Source: Baylisascaris procyonis
Taxonomy: Eukaryota; Nematoda; Chromadorea; Rhabditida; Ascarididae
DNA length: 64,000 bases
Assembly: GCA_037389465.1 (NCBI GenBank)
Contig: JAZARR010000197.1
Coordinates: forward strand, 2,838,501 to 2,902,500
Reading direction: 5' to 3'
The notes beneath the pieces were generated by a model, which searched no databases, was not told where the DNA came from, and worked only from the letters and a program-made list of their open reading frames with translations. Positions 34,030 to 47,992 of this stretch are shown here, one piece after another (the stretch's first letter is position 1; each line of letters begins with the position of its first letter). The translations under genes and the position numbers were made by a program.

Positions 34030-35455
34030 AGAGATTTATTGAAATTTAATATTTTTTTGTAATTGTTAGCTTCTCATTCGGGTGTTTATTGGGATTTATC
34101 TCGTGCTTTCTCTAATTGCACTTTTAGATTTATCAGTGTTTTTGAAAATGGATTAATCTAAAATGTGCATTTTGTGTTTTTTATGAATTATTTCTATTGT
34201 TTTGTGCTCTCCTTTTTTCTCTTTTCTTCAATATCAGTAATTTCAAAATTTCATTTTTATTTCGAAATAATTCCCTTATAGTTTAAAATATGTATTTGGT
34301 AAGAAAGAATATAATCGGGAGAATATTTGTTTACCATTCAGCTGTAACCCTACTTGACCGTGAGAAGGATCAGCCACGCAATCCAATTTTGTGTTTTGTG
34401 GTTAATCTTTATCGCTAAGATTTTATTACCCTGTTCTGGGCAATTTGGTTTTATTATACAACTCTGGGCAATTTGTTTTTTATTCACGATTCTGCGCAAT
34501 TTGTTAGGCACTCTTGCATAGAGACGATGTCATTGCGGTGGCGAACCGCGAACAGAGCTGGTGTTTTCGAACAATTGTGTATTTATATGATGTTGCTTGG
34601 TTCAAGAGTCTTTTTCTTTGAGGAGGGGGGAATGCTAAAATAGATATAAACTTTTTAGGGTAATTGGATGAATAGGTAGAAAAACAAGTAGGCTACGCTT
34701 AAATTATTCGATCTTAAATTTGAAAATAATCATGTTGCATTGAGGTTCTTAAAAAGAAATCTATTTTAATAGTGATGTTAGAGGGGAAGTCGGTGTTTTT
34801 AATTTCATCATCTAAACCAGTCGAAGAAATCACCTTTCAAAATGTTCTCTTTTCGTTCAAATCACTTCATTCATTTCATTAGAAACCCCCTTATCGTATC
34901 GTATTTTATAAGAAGGAACACTGAAAACGGGACGATTAGCACTGATCGATATTTTTCTTGTTTTAAAAAGCGTGATCTCAATAGATTTAGATGGTGGTTA
35001 ATCGTAGAGGAGTAATTTGCGTTGAATGGCTGTTGAAAATCGTTCTGTGATCTATCGTTGATTTGTATATAAAGCGTGTTTTAATTGTCGTGAGAATTTT
35101 ATTAGATTATTATTTATTTTAATATTTCGGTGATTGTTGCATATAAGGCTATTTATTAGCTTCATAATCGAATATTATAATTTCAATAGCCAATAAATGT
35201 GATTATTATTTTTTCTATGTTTAGTGATTTATAAAAGAAAAAATGGTCGTACAATTTCCAATCCTGAAATTACCTTTTTGTGGCCTTCAGTTATTTCCAT
35301 GTAAATTGATTTTTATCTACTTTTTTTAAATATAATTTTCTTTGTTTGTAAAATTTATACTGCATATTTGTTAAATGTTTACAATTTTTATTAGTAAACT
35401 TCGATACATTCGATTGGTTTATTTCACATTTGAATAGACGATAACACATTTTTAA

Positions 35456-35735
35456 AAAACATTTGGCACATTTGCAAAGAAGTTGGGCATACTCGCTGCG
35501 AGTAGCGAACCGAGCTGCGTTATACGTATTAGTGTGAGCAATACTACCGTTGTCGGCGCTTTGCAACCGTACAGTAGTGAGTGGGTCATCGAAGGCCAAT
35601 TAATTCAGTGATGTTTCGATACCAACAAGTTAGGAGTCTGGAGCGACTCTGCAAGTGTGCTGGGAATCTCGTGCATATCCAGTTCGCTGCTCCCAGTGAG
35701 CATGCCCAGTTTCTCTGCAATTATACCACTTTTTT
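35456..35735. repeat. Inverted pair of 57-base elements (unit 4)
   Basis: Same version as unit 2. Confidence 0.5.
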
Positions 35736-37151
35736 TTTTCACAGCATTGCAAGGACAGAGTTTTTAATTACTCCGATAGTTATGTTCGGTTTTCTGGATT
35801 ACTAATTATGAATGTTGAGTTTTTTTTTGTAAATTTTATAGGTTACTTTGATTCTATTTTTTGCTTTATTTACTTTTGCGACACCCACATCCACTGGAAG
35901 TATATATGAAAGTAGGAAGTATGATCTCACGTATTGTAGCTCGAGGTGTGTGTCCGAGCTCATAAAAGTGTTTTAATGCAAGTTCAATAACTTGTTGCGC
36001 TAACATGAATCCGATCTACATATCCGGGTATTGATCATTTAGTGATACGTGGTAGATTTAGATCGTTTTGTGAAATCGTTTCAAAATTGTTTGGAGATTC
36101 GACGTGGTTGTCGAGAGCGCGATGGCCTCAGTTTGGCACCTTCATATTATTTCTTGTTCATCAATGAAAGCAATCCATTAAAGCCCTTTTTGTTATTCAT
36201 AAGGGGAAAACAAATGCCTTGAGGGTACATTTGACGACCGTAATCACGATCTAGGGTTTATGTCTTTTTTGCCTATTCATTTGTATCACTGTTTGACCGT
36301 AACATATAAAAGCCATATATTTCTGCTAGTTATTTTCTGTTCTCGGCAGAGGAGGGTGGCTTGCGGTTGGGGAATTCTGCTGTTTGATTTCTTCAGGTGT
36401 CGTCTGGATAAGTTATGTGTACCTGTTTGCATAACTCATCGAGAAACATAGAGAAAGGTGGCACTTGAGCTAATCCCGGGCATAACTAAGACCTGACATA
36501 TAACTAATGACATAACTAAGACAACAATCATAGAAATTTCTTCATCTTCAAATATCTTGTAGGAACGCACTGCGGTGGACTTATTATGAGAGGGCTTAGA
36601 AAGGATCACCTATTTCTCACGACTAATGCTGGGGGATTTATAATCTTGCTCTATGCTTCCAAGGATACACAAGAAAGCGCACAATTTTTGGATTTTCGCC
36701 AGCAGGGCGGATAGAGATTTGGGTATATTATATATGTGATGAGTGAACTCCCTTTCGGTAAGGCTGGAGGTCACATCTCTCCTTCCCTCCCTCTTTCCCC
36801 CCCCCTCCCTCCTTCAGCAGACCCACCTCCCTACCTTTCTCACGCATTCATACTCACTTGCATACCGTAGGATTTCTCGTTAGGCTGGGACTCCTATTTG
36901 TTGCCAGTCTGCCGTTGTTTTTGTTTCAAGGTATGAGGGTAGGTTGTGATCCTTTAACTGCCCCTCCCTATCTTCCATCCATATTTTTTTCGTTAGCGCT
37001 TATCCACGGACAACTAGGCAGAATGAATACCGTAGTTGTATTCCTTTAATTTCAGAACTAAAATTTATTGCTAACGTGCTGTGTGCGTTCATAAATACTC
37101 GTTTTTTGTGGATTATACTGACCGATTACAGGTGATTGTGCAAGTAAACAT

Positions 37152-37674
37152 AGTCTTGTCATCCTGTTATCAGTGTTTCTCATCTCTTCTTACTTAGGCG
37201 GAAAAGTTGGTGGGTTTGGGGAGGGGGAGGGAAAGTATTGTCATCCTGTTATCAGTAATTCTTATCTCTTCTTACGTAGGGGCAAAAGTTGGTGGGTGGG
37301 AGGGGGAGGGGAAGTATTGTCCTCCTGTTATCAGTAATTCTTATCTCTTCTCACGTAGGCACAAAAGTTGGTGGGTGGAGGAGGGGGAGGGAAAGCATTG
37401 TCATCCTGTTATCAGTAATTCTTATCTCTTCTTACTTAGGCGGAAAAGTTGGTGGGTGGGGGAGGGGGGAGGGAAAGTATTGTCATCCTGTTATCAGTAA
37501 TTCTTATCTCTTCTTACGTAGGGGCAAAAGTTGGTGGGTGGAGGAGGGGGAGGGAAAGTATTGTCATCCTGTTATCAGTAATTCTTATCTCTTCTTACGT
37601 AGGGGCAAAAGTTGGTGGATGGGAGGGGGAGGGGCAGTCTTGTCATCCTGTTATCAGTGTTTCTCATCTCTTCT
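37152..37674 (+). repeat. G-rich minisatellite, 6 monomers
   Basis: Same monomer order as unit 3. The last G cluster reads GGTGGATGGGAGG (near 37612), a private G-to-A change that breaks its first G tract. Confidence 0.93.
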
Positions 37675-38465
37675 TTCTTCATTCGCACGCTATTTTCGAA
37701 TAAATTCTTGCACGAATATTTCTGATAGCTATAAAAGCACCACAAAATTTCGTTTGCTAATTTTGCTCGTGTTATTTGATTTATGCGGATATGCTGTTAA
37801 AAAATGATATTTCGATTCAGTGATTGGCGTGGTCAAACTTTACGTGATGCAAATGCTGTGAATACCTATGCATTCATAACTCTTGTTGCATTTCTCGATA
37901 TCAACCCCTCTCCCAATCTCTTCTCACTCTCTCACTCTGCATGATTTTCAATTTGATGTATGCTGAGCGGTTAAATTTTTAGTTGTAGAATAAAATGAAA
38001 TATCGGTTTACGTGTTCAGCAGGATTAATTTTCTCTAAAAGTTTATAGCTCTTCCCGATATAGGGTCTCCCCGTTGAATCAGGAACATTTTACCCTTCCC
38101 CCTCCCCCCTCTTCCCCATTGGGGAACACCACATGTTCCCATTGTAATTCATGTGAGACATCAATTCGTCTGTTGATTTCTAGACATGCTGCAAAGTCAT
38201 GCAACTAATAGCACCATTAACACTTGGGTGAGGTAAGCATTCGGATCTCGATTAGATGACTACGACGAAAAGTCTACGATATCGAAAACCCTTGGTTCAT
38301 GGGTTAGGCCAAGAAGTCATCGGATCACCCCGAGTCTCTGGCCGCAGATCCGAAGATATATGTTTTTAAAATTCTTGTTCCACTGTTGTTGCTTATTCGA
38401 TTCGCTAACTAAGAACTCGTCTATATGTTGTGCTGTCGTTCTTTTCACTCATCAAACTATTTAAG

Positions 38466-38626
38466 GTGTGCCTCGCGGCATTTCCACATGCTACCCGATG
38501 TGGACGTTTCGTGCTTTGCTCTGCTGCAAAGCCTCGAGCTTCCATCCAGCTGTGCGTTTCTGCATTCCATCCGGGAACGGTGTTTCTATGGTCTCAATGC
38601 AAGAGCGTCTAATGGCCATCTGAAAC
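38466..38626 (+). CDS. Candidate internal exon (unit 5)
   Basis: Identical copy; splice-like borders intact. Confidence 0.28.
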
Positions 38627-38769
38627 GTAAGTGCTATGAATTCTGTTGAATGTTAGGAGACTATTTTTCTTATGCATAGAACTTTCATGGAAGCAGCCGT
38701 TTAATGGTATCGAACTATGGAATTGTTTACGCTTTCTGTTGTTTTAAGAAATTTTTCGATGAAATGTGG

Positions 38770-39509
38770 TAGGTTTGGCTAAGCTTAGGCTTATCCTAGG
38801 CTTAGGCTTACCCTGAAGCTGAAGCTGAGGCTTGGCTTAGGTATAGGCGTAGGTTTAGCTGAGGCTTTGGCCTAAGCTTGGTCTTAGCTTAAGCTCTACC
38901 TTTTGCTCGGGCCTACGTTCAGGCTTTTGCTTAGCTTAGGCCTAAGATCAGGGCTGAGGTCTAAGCTTGGTTCTAGTCTTGGCCTTTGGCTTCCTTCTAA
39001 GCTTGGTCTTACGCTTATGCTCTGGCTTAGGCTTAGGCTAATCTCAGGCCTAGGCTCAGGCTTGCTTTCAAGCCTAAGCTTGGGCTTTATCTTAGGCTTG
39101 GGCTCAGGCTGAGACTCAGGTTTAGGCTTGAGCTCAGGCCCGGCGTGAGCTTAGGCTTAGGCTTTGCCTCTGCTTAGACTTGGGATCAGGGCTGAGGCTA
39201 AGATTTGTCTTCGACTTAGGTTCTGGCTTTGGCTCAGGCCTACGCTAAGGCTTAGCCTTGGCTTAACTTTGGCTTTGGCTTAGGCTTAGGCATAGGTATG
39301 GCTTGGCCCGGGATGGTGCTTTGGCTCAATCTTAGGCTTATTGTTAGGGCTTGGGCTCACGCTTAGCCTTAGTTTTTAGGTTTCCTTAGGATTTGCTTAC
39401 TTTCGCTGAGGCTGAGGTTTGGCCTTTGCTTGTCCTTAGTCCTAGGCTTATGCTCAGGCTCATGTTGAAGCTTAGGTTGGCTCAGGCGCACGGTTAGGAT
39501 CAGACTTAC
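38770..39509 (+). repeat. Degenerate TTAGGC hexamer block (unit 5)
   Basis: Same length and variant order as unit 2. Confidence 0.85.
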
Positions 39510-41750
39510 AAAAAAAAAATTTTCCCAAATTTTCCCCTGGCATCTGTAAAAGTCTCTGACAATTGTGGCCATATTGAACCCCGGGGATCAGGTAAAAATA
39601 TGAAAAAAATTTTTTGGCCAAAAATCGGCAATTTTGATACCAAACGATAGAACTCATCGAGTTCTATCGTCGGACACCAGAATTGTCAATGTCAGACAAC
39701 AAAAATTTTTTCTCAAATTTTCGCCTCGCATCTTTTCAAGTCTTATACTACTGTGGTCATATTGAACCCCGGGGATCAGGCAAAAATGTGAAAATAATTT
39801 TTTTGGCCAAAAATCGGCAATTTTGGTACCAAACGAACACCAGAATTGTCAATGTCGAACAAAAAAATTTTTTCTCAAATTTTCCCCTGGCATCTGTTCA
39901 AGTCTTATACTACTGTGGTCATATTGAACCCCGGGGATCAGGCAAAAATGTGAAAATAATTTCTTTGGTCAAACGTCTACAATTTTGTTGCCAAACGATA
40001 GTACTCATCGAGTTCTATCGTCGGACACCAAATTGTCAATGTCGAACAAAAAATTTTTCTCAAATTTTCCCCTGGCATCTGTTCAAGTCTTATACTACTG
40101 TGGTCATATTGAACCCCGGGGATCAGGCAAAAATGTGAAAATAATTTCTTTGGTCAAACGTCTACAATTTTGTTGCCAAACGATAGTACTCATCGAGTTC
40201 TATCGTCGGACACCAAAATTGTCAATGTCGGACAAAAAAATTTTTCTCAAATTTTCCCCTGGCATCTGTTCAAGTCTTATGCAACTGTGGTCATATTGAA
40301 CCCCGGGAATCAGGAGAAAATGTGAAAAAATTTTTTTTGGCCAAAAATCGGCGATTTTGGTAGCAAACGATAGAACTCATCGAGTTCTGTCGTCGGACAC
40401 CAAAATTGTCAATGTCGGATAAAAAAATTTTTTCTCAAATTTTCGCCTGGCATCTGCTCAAGTATTATACAACTGTGGCCATATTGAACCCCGGGGATCA
40501 GGCAGAAATGTTTTAAAAAATTTTTTTGGCCAAAAATCGGCAATTTTGGTACCAAACGAACACCAGAATTGTCAATGTCGGACAAAAAAATTTTTTCTCA
40601 AATTTTCCCCTGGCATCTGTTCAAGTCTTATACCACTGTGGTCATACTAAACCCCGGGGATCAGGCAAAAATGTGAAAATAATTTCTTTGGTCAAACGTC
40701 TACAATTTTGTTGCCAAACGATAGTACTCATCGAGTTCTATCGTCGGACACCAAAATTGTCAGTGTCGGACAAAAAAATTTTTTCTCAAATTTTCCCCTG
40801 GCATCTGTTCAAGTCTTATGCAACTGTGGTCATATTGAACCCCGGGGATCAGGAGAAAATGTGAAAAAAATTTTTTGGCCAAAAATCGGCAATTTTGGTA
40901 CGAAACGATAGAACTCGTCGAGTTCTATCGTCGGACACCAGAATTGTCAATATCGGACAAAAAAATTTTTTCTCAAATTTTCCCCTGGCATCTGTTCAAG
41001 TCTTATACTACTGTGGTCATATTGCACCCCGGGGATCAGGCAAAAATGTGTAAATAATTTCTTTGGTCAAACGTCTACAATTTTGTTGCCAAACGATAGT
41101 ACTCATCGAGTTCTATCGTCGGACACCAAAATTGTCAATGTCGGACAAAAAAATTTTTCTCAAATTTTCCCCTGGCATCTGTTCAAGTCTTATGCAACTG
41201 TGGTCATATTGAACCCCGGGGATCAGGAGAAAATGTGAAAAAAATTTTTTGGCCAAAAATCGGCAATTTTGGTACGAAACGATAGAACTCGTCGAGTTCT
41301 ATCGTCGGACACCAGAATTGTCAATGTCGGACAAAAAAAATTTTTTCTCAAATTTTCCGCTGGCATCTGTTCAAGTCTTATGCAATTGTGATCATATTTA
41401 ACCCTGGGGATCAGACAAAAATATGTAAAAAAATTTTTGGCCAAAAATCGGCGATTTTGTAGCAAACGATAGCACACATCGAGTTCTATCGTCGGACACC
41501 AGAATTGTCAATGTCGGATAAAAAAATTTTTTTCTCAAATTTTCCCCTGGCATCTGTTCAAGTGTTATGCTACTGTGGTCATATTGAACCCCGGGGATCA
41601 GGCAAAAATATGAAAATAATTTCTTTGGTCAAACATCTACAGTTTTGTTGCCAAACGATAGTACTCATCGAGTTCTATCGTCGGACACCAAAATTTTCAA
41701 TGTCGGACAAAAAAATTTTTTCTGAAGTTTTCTCCTGGAATCTGTCCAAG
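39510..41750 (+). repeat. Palindrome-rich satellite, 12 monomers (unit 5)
   Basis: Same monomer order as units 3 and 4. The third monomer (near 40027) has lost an A in CACCAAATTG and has a shortened A-run and T-run. Confidence 0.93.
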
Positions 41751-42642
41751 GTTAGGAATCTCTTACGAGACGATCATACCGATGAAATCGAAAGCCGTGA
41801 GTTGTTGTCCTTTATTGCTGAGATCTCATAGATTTGAAGGTTCAATAGCATAAGATTGAGGGGTAGCTTTAGGGTAATCGAAACGCGATAGTGTTGACGG
41901 GATCGACGTATAGTGCAGTGGTGTTGTTTCAATTCTTGGGGAAGTGAACTGTTTAAACTTGCTTAGGGGTTGGGTTGAGGCATTGCCGTCGAGCTGAAGA
42001 GTCGACGTAGCGTTGATGCAGTCGGCCTATGGCGGAGCATTCATTGCCTTAAATCTTGGCAGAATTAGCGCTTGGAAGTATCGTGAGAGGTCGGGGGTCA
42101 AAAGGTCGATGTTTAGCGCTATACTTGATTAGACGCTATAGCGTTGATGGGACTGACCTATACCTCGGTACGGCTGCCATGGTTCTTGACAGTGGTTGCA
42201 AAATTTTAATGGTTCATTGCATCTTTTGGAGCATTATTTTTGGTATGTTCCGATATTTCACTGGTCATTGCTTTTACTACAGAATCTTTTTTGCCATTCG
42301 CCGCCTCGTCATCTCCCTTAACCCTTCTATTTTGTTTGCACATCCGCGAGACACAAGGGCGATAGTTCCTGCAGAACTCTTTCCGGCAAACTTCGTGCAT
42401 CGGGTCACTTCGCGCATTTCCACCTACTTCAGGAATTTATATACTAGCTGCTATCGAAATTTGTACTTGTTCAACAGTAGCACCACGTAACGTGAGTCCT
42501 GTGCAATTATATATCTGTAAATAATTCATGTTCATCGCCACAATGACATGTCCTCTACTTTGCTAAAAAATCAGCTATGATTCCAGGTCGCCTTCGTTAC
42601 GTGCGATAGGTTCCGGAGCCCCATTAAATCAATATTTTTCAG

Positions 42643-42849
42643 TTTCAGTCGTTCGAATCACTATCAGGTGATTCGTATCTCAATAGCCTAGACGAGGCGA
42701 TCAATCAAAAGGCATCGATTATTCACGCCGCATCAAAGAAAGGGGGAATGACGTCGAGAACAGAACCCACGATAACGACCACTGCTAGGCCATCGGCAAT
42801 GCCCAACGAGACCAGTTCACCACACGATGAAACCTCCCTCAAGCAATAG
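42643..42849 (+). CDS. Candidate terminal exon (unit 5)
   Basis: Same sequence as unit 2; acceptor and stop intact. Confidence 0.33.
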   Translation, partial: FQSFESLSGDSYLNSLDEAINQKASIIHAASKKGGMTSRTEPTITTTARPSAMPNETSSPHDETSLKQ

Positions 42850-43133
42850 TTTGTCCTCTTCAAAGCATTTCTTGTAAGGTCATCTGCTGCGGTTCTACAA
42901 TGATCTAGTGCAGCGATCACCGATCGTATTGATTCAACAGTCATTAACGATCGGTGGTCATTGATCATCTAGATTGTTTGTCATCGAATTTTCCGAGCGG
43001 TCGTCATATTGACCACTTTTTTATGGCTATCAACCAGCAGCACTACCGTGACAGATGGCTATAAACTTGTAATTTTAATAGTATATTTGAAATTATGTGA
43101 GACGTTGAAGTGATTTGTGTTTCTCTTTAACAG

Positions 43134-43279
43134 CTGAAAAGATTGTAGGATTTTCCTTGAAGGGCGGAGTTTTGTTGCCATTGCTCGTCATTGATCTTCC
43201 TAGCCATTTTCTGTCCCTTCAGGAAATGGGTGCGGAAGATGTCCATGCGGAGATTACCCATAAATTCTTGATGTTTTGA
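43134..43279 (+). CDS. Candidate terminal exon (unit 5)
   Basis: Same as unit 2. Confidence 0.26.
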
Positions 43280-44705
43280 AGAGATTTATTGAAATTTAAT
43301 ATTTTTTTGTAATTGTTAGCTTCTCATTCGGGTGTTTATTGGGATTTATCTCGTGCTTTCTCTAATTGCACTTTTAGATTTATCAGTGTTTTTGAAAATG
43401 GATTAATCTAAAATGTGCATTTTGTGTTTTTTATGAATTATTTCTATTGTTTTGTGCTCTCCTTTTTTCTCTTTTCTTCAATATCAGTAATTTCAAAATT
43501 TCATTTTTATTTCGAAATAATTCCCTTATAGTTTAAAATATGTATTTGGTAAGAAAGAATATAATCGGGAGAATATTTGTTTACCATTCAGCTGTAACCC
43601 TACTTGACCGTGAGAAGGATCAGCCACGCAATCCAATTTTGTGTTTTGTGGTTAATCTTTATCGCTAAGATTTTATTACCCTGTTCTGGGCAATTTGGTT
43701 TTATTATACAACTCTGGGCAATTTGTTTTTTATTCACGATTCTGCGCAATTTGTTAGGCACTCTTGCATAGAGACGATGTCATTGCGGTGGCGAACCGCG
43801 AACAGAGCTGGTGTTTTCGAACAATTGTGTATTTATATGATGTTGCTTGGTTCAAGAGTCTTTTTCTTTGAGGAGGGGGGAATGCTAAAATAGATATAAA
43901 CTTTTTAGGGTAATTGGATGAATAGGTAGAAAAACAAGTAGGCTACGCTTAAATTATTCGATCTTAAATTTGAAAATAATCATGTTGCATTGAGGTTCTT
44001 AAAAAGAAATCTATTTTAATAGTGATGTTAGAGGGGAAGTCGGTGTTTTTAATTTCATCATCTAAACCAGTCGAAGAAATCACCTTTCAAAATGTTCTCT
44101 TTTCGTTCAAATCACTTCATTCATTTCATTAGAAACCCCCTTATCGTATCGTATTTTATAAGAAGGAACACTGAAAACGGGACGATTAGCACTGATCGAT
44201 ATTTTTCTTGTTTTAAAAAGCGTGATCTCAATAGATTTAGATGGTGGTTAATCGTAGAGGAGTAATTTGCGTTGAATGGCTGTTGAAAATCGTTCTGTGA
44301 TCTATCGTTGATTTGTATATAAAGCGTGTTTTAATTGTCGTGAGAATTTTATTAGATTATTATTTATTTTAATATTTCGGTGATTGTTGCATATAAGGCT
44401 ATTTATTAGCTTCATAATCGAATATTATAATTTCAATAGCCAATAAATGTGATTATTATTTTTTCTATGTTTAGTGATTTATAAAAGAAAAAATGGTCGT
44501 ACAATTTCCAATCCTGAAATTACCTTTTTGTGGCCTTCAGTTATTTCCATGTAAATTGATTTTTATCTACTTTTTTTAAATATAATTTTCTTTGTTTGTA
44601 AAATTTATACTGCATATTTGTTAAATGTTTACAATTTTTATTAGTAAACTTCGATACATTCGATTGGTTTATTTCACATTTGAATAGACGATAACACATT
44701 TTTAA

Positions 44706-44985
44706 AAAACATTTGGCACATTTGCAAAGAAGTTGGGCATACTCGCTGCGAGTAGCGAACCGAGCTGCGTTATACGTATTAGTGTGAGCAATACTACCGT
44801 TGTCGGCGCTTTGCAACCGTACAGTAGTGAGTGGGTCATCGAAGGCCAATTAATTCAGTGATGTTTCGATACCAACAAGTTAGGAGTCTGGAGCGACTCT
44901 GCAAGTGTGCTGGGAATCTCGTGCATATCCAGTTCGCTGCTCCCAGTGAGCATGCCCAGTTTCTCTGCAATTATACCACTTTTTT
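44706..44985. repeat. Inverted pair of 57-base elements (unit 5)
   Basis: Same version as unit 2. Confidence 0.5.
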
Positions 44986-46401
44986 TTTTCACAGCATTGC
45001 AAGGACAGAGTTTTTAATTACTCCGATAGTTATGTTCGGTTTTCTGGATTACTAATTATGAATGTTGAGTTTTTTTTTGTAAATTTTATAGGTTACTTTG
45101 ATTCTATTTTTTGCTTTATTTACTTTTGCGACACCCACATCCACTGGAAGTATATATGAAAGTAGGAAGTATGATCTCACGTATTGTAGCTCGAGGTGTG
45201 TGTCCGAGCTCATAAAAGTGTTTTAATGCAAGTTCAATAACTTGTTGCGCTAACATGAATCCGATCTACATATCCGGGTATTGATCATTTAGTGATACGT
45301 GGTAGATTTAGATCGTTTTGTGAAATCGTTTCAAAATTGTTTGGAGATTCGACGTGGTTGTCGAGAGCGCGATGGCCTCAGTTTGGCACCTTCATATTAT
45401 TTCTTGTTCATCAATGAAAGCAATCCATTAAAGCCCTTTTTGTTATTCATAAGGGGAAAACAAATGCCTTGAGGGTACATTTGACGACCGTAATCACGAT
45501 CTAGGGTTTATGTCTTTTTTGCCTATTCATTTGTATCACTGTTTGACCGTAACATATAAAAGCCATATATTTCTGCTAGTTATTTTCTGTTCTCGGCAGA
45601 GGAGGGTGGCTTGCGGTTGGGGAATTCTGCTGTTTGATTTCTTCAGGTGTCGTCTGGATAAGTTATGTGTACCTGTTTGCATAACTCATCGAGAAACATA
45701 GAGAAAGGTGGCACTTGAGCTAATCCCGGGCATAACTAAGACCTGACATATAACTAATGACATAACTAAGACAACAATCATAGAAATTTCTTCATCTTCA
45801 AATATCTTGTAGGAACGCACTGCGGTGGACTTATTATGAGAGGGCTTAGAAAGGATCACCTATTTCTCACGACTAATGCTGGGGGATTTATAATCTTGCT
45901 CTATGCTTCCAAGGATACACAAGAAAGCGCACAATTTTTGGATTTTCGCCAGCAGGGCGGATAGAGATTTGGGTATATTATATATGTGATGAGTGAACTC
46001 CCTTTCGGTAAGGCTGGAGGTCACATCTCTCCTTCCCTCCCTCTTTCCCCCCCCCTCCCTCCTTCAGCAGACCCACCTCCCTACCTTTCTCACGCATTCA
46101 TACTCACTTGCATACCGTAGGATTTCTCGTTAGGCTGGGACTCCTATTTGTTGCCAGTCTGCCGTTGTTTTTGTTTCAAGGTATGAGGGTAGGTTGTGAT
46201 CCTTTAACTGCCCCTCCCTATCTTCCATCCATATTTTTTTCGTTAGCGCTTATCCACGGACAACTAGGCAGAATGAATACCGTAGTTGTATTCCTTTAAT
46301 TTCAGAACTAAAATTTATTGCTAACGTGCTGTGTGCGTTCATAAATACTCGTTTTTTGTGGATTATACTGACCGATTACAGGTGATTGTGCAAGTAAACA
46401 T

Positions 46402-46897
46402 AGTCTTGTCATCCTGTTATCAGTGTTTCTCATCTCTTCTTACTTAGGCGGAAAAGTTGGTGGGTTTGGGGAGGGGGGAAAGTATTGTCATCCTGTTATC
46501 AGTAATTCTTATCTCTTCTTACGTAGGGGCAAAAGTTGGTGGGTGGGAGGGGGAGGGGAAGTATTGTCCTCCTGTTATCAGTAATTCTTATCTCTTCTCA
46601 CGTAGGCACAAAAGTTGGTGGGTGGAGGAGGGGGAGGGAAAGCATTGTCATCCTGTTATCAGTAATTCTTATCTCTTCTTACTTAGGCGGAAAAGTTGGT
46701 TATTGTCATCCTGTTATCAGTAATTCTTATCTCTTCTTACGTAGGGGCAAAAGTTGGTGGGTGGAGGAGGGGGAGGGAAAGTATTGTCATCCTGTTATCA
46801 GTAATTCTTATCTCTTCTTACGTAGGGGCAAAAGTTGGTGGGTGGGAGGGGGAGGGGCAGTCTTGTCATCCTGTTATCAGTGTTTCTCATCTCTTCT
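46402..46897 (+). repeat. G-rich minisatellite, 6 monomers with internal deletions
   Basis: Monomer order as in unit 3, but the first G cluster is shortened (GGGTTTGGGGAGGGGGGAAAG) and the fourth has lost 24 bases, so TTGGTT runs straight into ATTGTCATCC near 46697. That monomer can no longer form a four-tract quadruplex. Confidence 0.93.
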
Positions 46898-47688
46898 TTC
46901 TTCATTCGCACGCTATTTTCGAATAAATTCTTGCACGAATATTTCTGATAGCTATAAAAGCACCACAAAATTTCGTTTGCTAATTTTGCTCGTGTTATTT
47001 GATTTATGCGGATATGCTGTTAAAAAATGATATTTCGATTCAGTGATTGGCGTGGTCAAACTTTACGTGATGCAAATGCTGTGAATACCTATGCATTCAT
47101 AACTCTTGTTGCATTTCTCGATATCAACCCCTCTCCCAATCTCTTCTCACTCTCTCACTCTGCATGATTTTCAATTTGATGTATGCTGAGCGGTTAAATT
47201 TTTAGTTGTAGAATAAAATGAAATATCGGTTTACGTGTTCAGCAGGATTAATTTTCTCTAAAAGTTTATAGCTCTTCCCGATATAGGGTCTCCCCGTTGA
47301 ATCAGGAACATTTTACCCTTCCCCCTCCCCCCTCTTCCCCATTGGGGAACACCACATGTTCCCATTGTAATTCATGTGAGACATCAATTCGTCTGTTGAT
47401 TTCTAGACATGCTGCAAAGTCATGCAACTAATAGCACCATTAACACTTGGGTGAGGTAAGCATTCGGATCTCGATTAGATGACTACGACGAAAAGTCTAC
47501 GATATCGAAAACCCTTGGTTCATGGGTTAGGCCAAGAAGTCATCGGATCACCCCGAGTCTCTGGCCGCAGATCCGAAGATATATGTTTTTAAAATTCTTG
47601 TTCCACTGTTGTTGCTTATTCGATTCGCTAACTAAGAACTCGTCTATATGTTGTGCTGTCGTTCTTTTCACTCATCAAACTATTTAAG

Positions 47689-47849
47689 GTGTGCCTCGCG
47701 GCATTTCCACATGCTACCCGATGTGGACGTTTCGTGCTTTGCTCTGCTGCAAAGCCTCGAGCTTCCATCCAGCTGTGCGTTTCTGCATTCCATCCGGGAA
47801 CGGTGTTTCTATGGTCTCAATGCAAGAGCGTCTAATGGCCATCTGAAAC
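47689..47849 (+). CDS. Candidate internal exon (unit 6)
   Basis: Identical copy; splice-like borders intact. Confidence 0.28.
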
Positions 47850-47992
47850 GTAAGTGCTATGAATTCTGTTGAATGTTAGGAGACTATTTTTCTTATGCAT
47901 AGAACTTTCATGGAAGCAGCCGTTTAATGGTATCGAACTATGGAATTGTTTACGCTTTCTGTTGTTTTAAGAAATTTTTCGATGAAATGTGG

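Larger units (their letters stand above)
28053..37151 (+). repeat. Composite tandem unit 4
   Basis: 9099 bases; shorter than unit 3 because two minisatellite monomers are missing. Blocks: minisatellite 28053-28414, leader 28415-29510, hexamers 29511-30250, satellite 30251-32500, spacer 32501-33392, candidate exon 33393-33599, candidate exon 33884-34029, AT-rich 34030-35455, inverted pair 35456-35735, tail 35736-37151. Confidence 0.95.
37152..46401 (+). repeat. Composite tandem unit 5
   Basis: 9250 bases. Blocks: minisatellite 37152-37674, leader 37675-38769, hexamers 38770-39509, satellite 39510-41750, spacer 41751-42642, candidate exon 42643-42849, candidate exon 43134-43279, AT-rich 43280-44705, inverted pair 44706-44985, tail 44986-46401. 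It is the first unit with G instead of A in the leader motif TTTGCTCRTGTT (about 37769), a variant shared with units 6 and 7. Confidence 0.95.
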
